From positions 1-48,449 of the forward strand of contig WRED01000014.1 in the NCBI GenBank assembly GCA_009779495.1: a stretch of DNA of 48,449 nucleotides, read 5' to 3'. The stretch comes from Oscillospiraceae bacterium (lineage in GTDB: Bacteria > Bacillota > Clostridia > Oscillospirales > Acutalibacteraceae). This document shows, in pieces, positions 25,297 to 31,886 of the stretch (positions are counted from its first letter, which is position 1; each line of letters starts with the position of its first letter). The translations under genes and the position numbers were made by a program. Under the pieces are notes generated by a model. That model did no database searches. It was given only the letters and a program-made list of their open reading frames with translations, and had not been told where the DNA came from.

Positions 25297-26091
25297 TCAC
25301 ATTTTCTTCGCTTTCACAACGATACTCAATGGAAAGTGTTTCGCTTTACAGGGCGCGTAATACTGGCTCGTAGACCCGCAATCCCTCTCCAATGTGTCCT
25401 TGTCAGTCTCCTCAACCACGCGCACGGCGGCAAGCCCCGCGCCCGCCAGCGCGTTGATGTAATCCGACAGGCGGCGGTTATATAATGTGAGCGGGTGGCC
25501 GCCCTCTTCATAGACAGCGGGGCTTCGTCCCGTCCCTTTTCCTCCGGCGGTCCGCGTGAAAGTAAACGGCTCGCGCTCATAATAACTTCCTGAAAAAATC
25601 AGCCTGTCGTCCCGCACATCGACGCAGTGCATAAACGGGTGATCCCAACTGAAAATAAACACGCCGCCCGGTTTGAGATAGCCGGAAATTAAGTCAAAGG
25701 TTTTCCGCAAGTCAACCGTCCAGCCAATGGCGTAAACGGAATAGACCACATCAAAATATCCTGACGGCAAACCAGGGTTATTCTCCATCGGCGAACAGAA
25801 CAGTTTGGGCATATATCCGCTTTCTGAAAGATATTTCCGCGTGATTTCAAGCTGCCGTTCGGAAATATCCAGCCCCCACAGTTCACCTGCGCCCCGGTCA
25901 CCGCACCATTTCAAAGAGTGACCGCTGCCAAAGCCGATGTCCAGCACCCTCTTCCCGGCAAGCTCGGGAAACAGGCGCAGCTCATCCTCGGTCGGACATA
26001 AGCAGCCGTAATTCGGCAACGCGGTTATACCGAAAAATGAATCCGCTATCGCGTTCCATGATGTTTTGTTTTGAAGCAGAATGTCGTTCAT
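25297..26091 (-). CDS. SAM-dependent methyltransferase embedded in the eut operon
   Basis: 264 residues. Class I Rossmann methyltransferase: motif I VLDIGFGSGHSLKWC near 52, the acidic LWGLDISERQLE, YFDVVYSVYAIGWTVD and PGGVFIFSWDHP. The N-terminus NKTSWNAIADSFFG is common in the UbiE/Methyltransf_11-type group. It lies 18 bases after eutL and 39 before eutE, so it is co-transcribed. There is no encapsulation peptide and no known eut homologue. An ethanolamine N-methyltransferase activity would be an attractive but unsupported guess. Confidence 0.85.
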   Translation of the reverse strand: MNDILLQNKTSWNAIADSFFGITALPNYGCLCPTEDELRLFPELAGKRVLDIGFGSGHSLKWCGDRGAGELWGLDISERQLEITRKYLSESGYMPKLFCSPMENNPGLPSGYFDVVYSVYAIGWTVDLRKTFDLISGYLKPGGVFIFSWDHPFMHCVDVRDDRLIFSGSYYEREPFTFTRTAGGKGTGRSPAVYEEGGHPLTLYNRRLSDYINALAGAGLAAVRVVEETDKDTLERDCGSTSQYYAPCKAKHFPLSIVVKAKKM

Positions 26092-26109
26092 TTCATCACC
26101 TTTATTCCC

Positions 26110-26763
26110 TTAAAATGCTAACGGATTTTCCGCGATCCCGCACACCGTATCCGCGAACGCCTCGCACGCCGCCCTGCACGCCGCCTGTTCGCCGACGAGC
26201 AGTCCGCCCGCGAAATTTGTCTCCGTCGGCGGGCCGTAAAACACCTTCATCGTAACGTCCGCCGCCTTTACAGCCGCGTCCAGCGCGACCATCGCCTCAA
26301 GCGGCGGCGCGACGAGATATGCCATGGCCGTGCCCTCCCGCACGCCGGCCTCCTCCGACAAAAACGAGCCTGTCCGCGAAACGCAGTGGGCAAAATACAC
26401 GACTGAATCGTCGTCGTTCGCACTGAAAAAGCAGCTGTCATTTCCGATGAAGCTGACCGCCGCCTGCAGTCCGCTGCGAACCTCCTCGGGGTCGGCGGCG
26501 GCCAAGATTCCGATGAACTCGCCCGCCAGCTTCGTCGAAGCCGCGCCCGCCCCGGCGTACATGCTGCGGGCGTACGCCACCCGGACGGCGGCCTTTTTCG
26601 TCGCCTCATCCAGCGCCGTATACGACACGTCGTCGCAGTCCGTCGTGATGATCCCAAGGCTCCGCTCGCCATCCGCCGCGCCAAGCGCTTTTAAGAGACT
26701 TGGATCGGCGTTCGGTATGATTTTCACGCTCAATATGTTCGTTTTTATAGGGTCGTGTTTCAT
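26110..26763 (-). CDS. eutL: BMC tandem-domain shell protein EutL
   Basis: 217 residues with two circularly permuted BMC domains: KIIPNADPSLLKALG, GIITTDCDDVSYTALDEATKKA and RSMYAGAGAASTKLAGEF in the first, YLVAPPLEAMVALDAAVKAADV and ETNFAGGLLVGEQAACRAAC in the second. EutL trimers carry a gated pore and bind ethanolamine in known members. The ATG at 26763 has GAGAGGTG upstream. Seventy bases separate it from eutC, a gap rich in TGTAAAG words. Confidence 0.94.
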   Translation of the reverse strand: MKHDPIKTNILSVKIIPNADPSLLKALGAADGERSLGIITTDCDDVSYTALDEATKKAAVRVAYARSMYAGAGAASTKLAGEFIGILAAADPEEVRSGLQAAVSFIGNDSCFFSANDDDSVVYFAHCVSRTGSFLSEEAGVREGTAMAYLVAPPLEAMVALDAAVKAADVTMKVFYGPPTETNFAGGLLVGEQAACRAACEAFADTVCGIAENPLAF

Positions 26764-26832
26764 CTTCACTGCACCTCTCACTGTAAAGCATTTTACTTTA
26801 CGTAAGTTCAATTTTTCAAAACAACTGTAAAG

Positions 26833-27714
26833 CTACTCGCTTGTCAGCTCCACGCCGCTGGCTTTTGCCTTCAAAATTTTTTCGATCAGCTCCGCGATAT
26901 ACGCGCCCGCCTCGACAGCCGAAATCCCACCCTTATGGATATTTGACACGACCGTCCGCCGCGCCTCGGGCATCCCGGCGCGCGCCTCATATGTGATGTA
27001 CGCGCTCATGCTCTCGGCCGTAACCAGTCCCGGACGCTCGCCGATGAGCGTACAAATGACCTTCGGACGGATGATTTCCGACAGTGCGTCCTGCGCCCCT
27101 ACCCTGCCATATTTCACAAAAAACGGCGTGCCGACTGTGATTCCCCTCGCGGTAAACCCGTCCGTAATCGCCGGCAGGATGTTGGCGAGATTCGCTTCAA
27201 TCGCCTTGGACGACAGGCCGTCACTGGCGCAAATCTGCACATCCGGGTTCATTCTACACCTTGACTTTATCATTTCGACGGCCTCGCCGGAAAAAACCTT
27301 GCCCGCGTCCGGGTTCGTCAGGAAGTTGTTTTTGTCCGCGCATGTTGTCCGCACCGTGAACAGGCCAAGCTCCTCCAAAAACCGCTCGCTCACGTCCATA
27401 AACGCGGCGTCTCTCGCGGCGGCGTGATCCGCGCGGAGAGTCAGCAGCGTCTGCGTCCTGAGCCGCCCGCCCGCGCGTCCAACGCCGATACGCGCCGACG
27501 TTTTGTTCTTCATCCGCATCAAAGAGTCACGGTCCTCAGCGTCCGTGATCAGCTGCTCCGTGCGGCAATCCGGCGATGTTATGTCAAGGCAATCACCTTT
27601 ACACTCTCCCACTGCCGGTAGAACATCTGTAAAGTCATTTGACTTTACAGGAGTTTTCCTCATGTCAGCTAGCACCTGCCTGACTATATCCTCAATCAAC
27701 TTTTGATCTGCCAT
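26833..27714 (-). CDS. eutC: Ethanolamine ammonia-lyase small subunit
   Basis: 293 residues. The N-terminal helix KLIEDIVRQVLADM is the encapsulation peptide, followed by a linker (PVKSNDFTDVLP) and the conserved core ARIGVGRAGGRLRTQTLLTLRADHAAARDAAF, QICASDGLSSKAIEAN, RPKVICTLIGERPGL and YEARAGMPEARRTVVSNIHKGG. With EutB it binds adenosylcobalamin at the interface. The start at 27714 follows the eutB stop by four bases. A perfect 24-bp palindrome (27627-27650) is embedded in the linker codons. Confidence 0.95.
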   Translation of the reverse strand: MADQKLIEDIVRQVLADMRKTPVKSNDFTDVLPAVGECKGDCLDITSPDCRTEQLITDAEDRDSLMRMKNKTSARIGVGRAGGRLRTQTLLTLRADHAAARDAAFMDVSERFLEELGLFTVRTTCADKNNFLTNPDAGKVFSGEAVEMIKSRCRMNPDVQICASDGLSSKAIEANLANILPAITDGFTARGITVGTPFFVKYGRVGAQDALSEIIRPKVICTLIGERPGLVTAESMSAYITYEARAGMPEARRTVVSNIHKGGISAVEAGAYIAELIEKILKAKASGVELTSE

Positions 27715-27718
27715 TTTA

Positions 27719-29089
27719 TCACCTGTTTTTTGTAAAAATCGTGGGGTCGCCCGCCCGCTTTGTAAGTCGCCCATTCTCTGAAATTCCCATCTTTTCAAGC
27801 CACATGTCAAACTCATGAATCGGCCGTTTGCCCAAAATATCACGGATCGCCGAAACGTCATGGTACGCGTTGGTCTGGTAGTTCAACATGATATCGTCGC
27901 CGGCCGGTACGCCTAAAATATAGTTCACGCCTGCCGCCGAGAGCATCAGCGCAAGGTTTTCAACGTCGTTTTGGCCGGCGAGCATGTGGTTTGTGTAACA
28001 GCAATCGCACCCCATCGGCACACCAGACAGCTTGCCCATGAAGTGATCCTCCAACCCCGCGCGGATGACCTGGCGGCTGTCGTAGAGATATTCCGGCCCG
28101 ATGAAGCCGACGACAGTATTCACCATAAATGGCCTGAAACACCGGGCGTATGCGTAACACCGCGCCTCCATGGTCACCTGATCCGCGCCGTAATGCGCGC
28201 CGGACGAAAGCTCGCTCCCCTGCCCCGTCTCGAAGTAAAGCAAATTGCTTCCCGCGGAAGTTCCCTGCTTTACAAGCAGCTCCCGCGCCTCAAGCACCGT
28301 CTCCGTTGTAAAGCCAAACGCTTTATTCCCTTTCTCGCTGCCCGCAATGGATTGGAAAATCACGTCGCAGGGCGCGCCGCGTTTTACTGCCTCAATCTGT
28401 GTGGTAATATGTCCCAAAACGCAAATCTGCGTGGGAATTTCAAACTGATTTTTGATTTCGTCGAGCCGTTTCAGCACCTCGGAAAGGCTCGGCACCGTAT
28501 CGTTGACCGGGTTGACACCCAACAGTGCGTCACCGCAGCCGTAGCTGAGTCCCTCGAAAAGCGACGCGGTAATTCCGTCCAAATCGTCCGTAGTATGGTT
28601 CGGCTGGAGGCGCGTGGCAAGCGTTCCGCGCAGTCCGATCGTCGTGTTACACCGCGCCGGAACCTGCACTTTCGCCGCACCGTACACCAGATCGAGATTT
28701 GTCATCAGCTTCGTCACGGCCGCCACCATTTCGGCGGTCAGCCCCTTGGACACCCGCCGCAGGTCGGCCTCCGACGTGCCGCCCGACAGAATCCATTCGC
28801 GTAGCTCCGCCACTGTCCACGACTTGATCGAGCCGTAGATCCGCTCGTTGAGACCGTCCTGATTCAGCCGGGTCACGTCGTCGTCCTCGTAGGGCACAAC
28901 GGGATTTTCGCGCAGCTCGCAAAGACACATCCGCGACAAAACCTCCTTTGCCGCGACGCGCTCAAGCTCAGATTTCGCGGCGACTCCGGCTAAAACGTCG
29001 CCCGACTTTTCTTCGTTCGCTTTCGCGAGGACTTCTTTCACATCGGCAAATGTAAAGTATTGCCCGGAAAGCAGGGTTTTGTATGCCAC
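27719..29089 (-). CDS. eutB: Ethanolamine ammonia-lyase large subunit
   Basis: 456 residues. Typical segments: ARCNTTIGLRGTLATRLQPNHTTDD, EGLSYGCGDALLGVNPVNDT, FQSIAGSEKGNKAFGF, YFETGQGSELSSGAHYGADQVTMEAR and GVPMGCDCCYTNHMLAGQND, forming the TIM barrel that binds ethanolamine and cobalamin. It splits ethanolamine to acetaldehyde and ammonia by a radical route. The start is GTG with AAAGGAGG six bases upstream. Length matches the family. Confidence 0.96.
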   Translation of the reverse strand: MAYKTLLSGQYFTFADVKEVLAKANEEKSGDVLAGVAAKSELERVAAKEVLSRMCLCELRENPVVPYEDDDVTRLNQDGLNERIYGSIKSWTVAELREWILSGGTSEADLRRVSKGLTAEMVAAVTKLMTNLDLVYGAAKVQVPARCNTTIGLRGTLATRLQPNHTTDDLDGITASLFEGLSYGCGDALLGVNPVNDTVPSLSEVLKRLDEIKNQFEIPTQICVLGHITTQIEAVKRGAPCDVIFQSIAGSEKGNKAFGFTTETVLEARELLVKQGTSAGSNLLYFETGQGSELSSGAHYGADQVTMEARCYAYARCFRPFMVNTVVGFIGPEYLYDSRQVIRAGLEDHFMGKLSGVPMGCDCCYTNHMLAGQNDVENLALMLSAAGVNYILGVPAGDDIMLNYQTNAYHDVSAIRDILGKRPIHEFDMWLEKMGISENGRLTKRAGDPTIFTKNR

Positions 29090-29113
29090 GGAATTCCTCC
29101 TTTAAGTTACAAC

Positions 29114-30541
29114 TTATTGAAACACCAGTGTTTTCACAACCACCGGCACCACCATACCGTCCATCAGCGGCCTGCCGATATCGACGTAACCGCCGTCCGT
29201 GACCCGGACCGTGTCTATTGAAATCACCGGCCTCCTGCCGTTCAAAACCCACTTCAGCCTGCCGCCTAAGGCTTTCGCCATGTCACGCTCAAAAATCACG
29301 ATGAGCGGAGCGCCGCGCGGCAAAAGCCCGTCCGCCGCTTCGGCTATCACTTCGGCCAGCCGATTTACCGCAACGTAGGACGGATCAGCGTCACCGCACA
29401 TGGCGATGGCCGCATTTTCTCCGCCGCTTTGACTGAGGAACCAGCTCAGTTGCTCCCGCAAAGCTGTCGCGCCGCCGCCGAAGCAGGCGCTTTGCTCGTC
29501 ATCCGTCAGGCGCAGAACCGGCACGTTTTTCACGGGCAGCACACCGTCCGAGTAGTCGATCGTACTGCCCGACACGGACGTCGTATACGTCCCCGCGCCG
29601 ACCACCGTCGCCCGGATCGTTTCCCTCGCCCGGATCACGCGAAAGTCCGCGAAAATCCGGCTCTCGCGTATGGCCGCAGCAAGCAGGACGCCTATGTCGC
29701 CATAGCGAATCGGGTCGGACTCATCGTCATATATCAAGTCGGCCACGCCGCCCGAAAAGCACACCGCGCGGATATCTTTTACTGGATGGAAGTCCCCGCT
29801 CCCCGGCGTTCTAACCTCCTGCAAAAGCGCAGACGGCTCGCCGCCCGCAAGCAGTTCATAAAGCAAATCAGCCATTACGCCGCAGATTTTGTCAAGCTGC
29901 CGCACCGTCGCTTTCCGCCCCACGGCAATGTCCGCGCCGGCCGCGGCCGCGATTTTCCCCGCGCTTTCGCTGATGTAAGTCACTGTCATATCATCGCGGA
30001 GCCGGATGAGCCGCCCGCCGATATCGACGCAGCCCTTGTCCAGCGCTTCGCCGCAATCGAACAGCACGGCATTGGTCGTGCCGCCGCCGACGTCAAGGTT
30101 CACGACAGCGCAGCCCTGCTCCTCGGAAAACGCCATCGCGCCGCTCCCTTTCCCCGCGACGATCGCCTCAAGGTCCGGCCCGGCCGTTGACACGACGAAC
30201 TCGCCCGCGAAATCGGATAGGCTGTACAGCGCCTCCTCCGCGTTTTCCTTGCGGGCCGACTCGCCCGTGATGATCACCGCGCCGGTATCGACGTCCGACG
30301 GCTTGAATCCGGCCTTTTCGTACTCGCGCCGCACCAGCTCGCGCACGGCCTCACCGTCAATGAGCGACTGATTTTTCAAGGGCGTCAGCGCGATATCGCT
30401 TTGGTAGATCACGCGCTTGTCCACAATAGAGATGTGCGGCACGGCGAAATAACCGGCGGTATTCTCCAGATCAATGCGGCTGAAAACCACCTGGGTTGTG
30501 GAGGTGCCGATGTCGATTCCGACGGACAGAATTTGGGGCAT
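29114..30541 (-). CDS. eutA: Ethanolamine ammonia-lyase reactivating factor EutA
   Basis: 475 residues. An actin-like ATPase fold: phosphate-1 loop SVGIDIGTSTTQVVFSRI at the N-terminus and LDVGGGTTNAVLFD as phosphate-2 near residue 150. EutA removes damaged cobalamin from EutBC using ATP. The ATG at 30541 is preferred because AAAGGAGG is spaced seven bases from it. It is the first gene of the operon, downstream of a minus-strand promoter. Confidence 0.93.
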   Translation of the reverse strand: MPQILSVGIDIGTSTTQVVFSRIDLENTAGYFAVPHISIVDKRVIYQSDIALTPLKNQSLIDGEAVRELVRREYEKAGFKPSDVDTGAVIITGESARKENAEEALYSLSDFAGEFVVSTAGPDLEAIVAGKGSGAMAFSEEQGCAVVNLDVGGGTTNAVLFDCGEALDKGCVDIGGRLIRLRDDMTVTYISESAGKIAAAAGADIAVGRKATVRQLDKICGVMADLLYELLAGGEPSALLQEVRTPGSGDFHPVKDIRAVCFSGGVADLIYDDESDPIRYGDIGVLLAAAIRESRIFADFRVIRARETIRATVVGAGTYTTSVSGSTIDYSDGVLPVKNVPVLRLTDDEQSACFGGGATALREQLSWFLSQSGGENAAIAMCGDADPSYVAVNRLAEVIAEAADGLLPRGAPLIVIFERDMAKALGGRLKWVLNGRRPVISIDTVRVTDGGYVDIGRPLMDGMVVPVVVKTLVFQ

Positions 30542-30595
30542 GGGCGGACCTCCTTTAAGCGACAAGCGGCAAGTTATAGGTGTTTCTTTAGAGAA

Positions 30596-30624
30596 AGTAT
30601 ATCATATGTTGATGGGGACCACAA
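30596..30624 (-). promoter_or_regulatory. Promoter of the eut microcompartment operon
   Basis: On the minus strand: TTGTGG (30624-30619), a 17-base spacer and TATACT (30601-30596), about 55 bases before the eutA start. The predicted leader is under 50 bases, too short for a tandem ANTAR hairpin pair or a cobalamin riboswitch. Confidence 0.6.
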
Positions 30625-30629
30625 GGTTC

Positions 30630-30659
30630 TTGACAAAAAGCTTTGTGACATATTATAAT
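30630..30659 (+). promoter_or_regulatory. Promoter of the kinase-like gene
   Basis: Perfect TTGACA (30630-30635), an 18-base spacer and perfect TATAAT (30654-30659), 25 bases before the ATG at 30684. The -35 box lies five bases from that of the divergent eut promoter. Confidence 0.8.
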
Positions 30660-30683
30660 TCACGCGAAAGGATGTGGCGTAAC

Positions 30684-31514
30684 ATGAGCTTTTACATTCA
30701 ACACACGGACGGCGTATCGTACAAACTGAAAGCGCCGTTTGATTTTTCGTTTCTCAGCAAATACGGCAAGGTGTTCAAGGTATTTGACGGTCAGGATTCC
30801 GGCAACATCTGTTTCGGCGTCGCGGACGGAGAAAAGCGGCATTTCGTCAAATTCGCAGGTGCGCCGACAGCGGAATACACATCCGACATTGAAAGCGCGA
30901 TAAAACGGCTCAAGGCCGCCGTGCCGGTCTATCAGGATCTGGCTCATCCGCACCTTATACATTTTACAAAGGCCGAGAATATCGGCGGCGGATTCGCCGT
31001 TTTATTCGACTGGGTTGATGCCGTGTGCGCACACAGAATGTATCCTCTTGACCATGAAAAATTCAAACAGGTGCCTATGAAATCACGCATTCAAATTTTT
31101 GAGGACATACTGGATTTTCATAAGCACGTCGCGGAAAAAGGCTACACGGCTGTTGACTTCTACGACGGCAGCATCATGTGGGACTTTGAGAACGGGCGAA
31201 CGGTTATCTGTGACATCGACTTTTATACGAAAGCTAACGCTTTCGGCAACGCGGAGCTTTGGGGGCATATGACAAGGACAGCTTCGCCGGAAGAACGAGT
31301 GACCGGCATACTTATTGACGAAGTCAGCAATGTGTACAATATGGGCGCGATTGCCTTTGTTCTGTTCACAGGCAGCGACCGTTCAAAAGAAAAGTGGCCG
31401 TTGCATATAAAGCTGTATGAAATAGTCAGAAAAGCCGTCAACGATGAACGCGATCAGCGGCAACAGTCGATCGAACAGCTCATTGAGGAATGGAGGGCGG
31501 CAAAAATTGATTAG
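30684..31514 (+). CDS. Protein-kinase-like protein
   Basis: 276 residues with a diverged Ser/Thr protein kinase fold: the Lys of strand 3 in RHFVKFAG, the Glu of helix C in SDIESAIKRL, the catalytic-loop equivalent TAVDFYDGSIMWDF (Asp present, Ser in place of the usual Asn) and the Mg-binding VICDIDFY for DFG. The C-lobe VSNVYNMGAIAFVLFTG matches the helix F region. Target unknown; small-molecule phosphorylation (aminoglycoside/choline kinase style) is an alternative. AAAGGA precedes the ATG at 30684; earlier in-frame ATGs lie in the promoter. Confidence 0.75.
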   Translation: MSFYIQHTDGVSYKLKAPFDFSFLSKYGKVFKVFDGQDSGNICFGVADGEKRHFVKFAGAPTAEYTSDIESAIKRLKAAVPVYQDLAHPHLIHFTKAENIGGGFAVLFDWVDAVCAHRMYPLDHEKFKQVPMKSRIQIFEDILDFHKHVAEKGYTAVDFYDGSIMWDFENGRTVICDIDFYTKANAFGNAELWGHMTRTASPEERVTGILIDEVSNVYNMGAIAFVLFTGSDRSKEKWPLHIKLYEIVRKAVNDERDQRQQSIEQLIEEWRAAKID

Positions 31515-31646
31515 TTTTATTTTTATGGGATGATATAGTATATCATTGCATCAACGAAAATACAAGCGTTTCGGAAAGAATCGTGCCGGAGAAAGACATT
31601 ACCAACCAAATTAGCAGACTGCCGTGAAGCCAATAAAATTGGTACT

Positions 31647-31675
31647 TTACAAATACCTCTGCATATGATATAATG
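31647..31675 (+). promoter_or_regulatory. Promoter of the NiCo riboswitch transcript
   Basis: TTTACA (31647-31652), a 17-base spacer with TATGA, and TATAAT (31670-31675). The predicted start near 31682 is about 29 bases before the aptamer. Confidence 0.75.
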
Positions 31676-31710
31676 ATCAAGTGATTTGCGCTGCATTTCG
31701 CTACAACGCA

Positions 31711-31800
31711 AACTGAGCAGGCGATGGGTGGGTATACCCCCCGTGGGGCCGGGCCGCTTCGGCGGCAACAGATGAACTTTCACGCATCTGTGGGACAGTG
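31711..31800 (+). ncRNA. NiCo (czcD) transition-metal riboswitch aptamer
   Basis: The four-way-junction aptamer of the NiCo/czcD class is nearly identical to known clostridial examples at its conserved blocks: AACTGAGCAGGC opening P1/P2, GGGCCGGGCCGC (P3, TTCG loop), GCGGCAACAGATG, and CATCTGTGGGACAGT closing P4/P1. The P2 stem varies freely, as expected. These RNAs bind Ni2+ and Co2+ cooperatively, with Fe2+ also reported, and switch on metal efflux genes. Confidence 0.95.
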
Positions 31801-31824
31801 ATTGTTCCGCAGGTGTATTTTTTT
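31785..31824 (+). terminator. Riboswitch-controlled intrinsic terminator
   Basis: CATCTGTGGGACA (31785-31797) can pair along 13 positions, including wobbles, with TGTTCCGCAGGTG (31803-31815) over a 5-base loop, followed by TATTTTTTT. The 5' half is the 3' side of aptamer P4 and P1, so metal binding should block the terminator and turn expression on. Confidence 0.85.
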
Positions 31825-31886
31825 ACTCTCCTGCGGCAGGCGCAAGGTGCTTTGATCAATTTAATGCAGGAGGATAGATCATATCC

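Noticed and set aside
30541-30684. Cobalamin riboswitch or ANTAR hairpins before eutA
   Set aside because: I looked for the B12-box and for paired hairpins with ANTAR loops; neither is visible in this 143-base gap.
31530-31546. Perfect palindrome ATGATATAGTATATCAT after the kinase gene
   Set aside because: AT-rich and short, without T-tract or known operator match; not enough to call.
31807-31836. CCGCAGG / CCTGCGG hairpin as the riboswitch terminator
   Set aside because: Its T-run is in the loop, not after the stem; the 31785-31815 hairpin fits a terminator much better.
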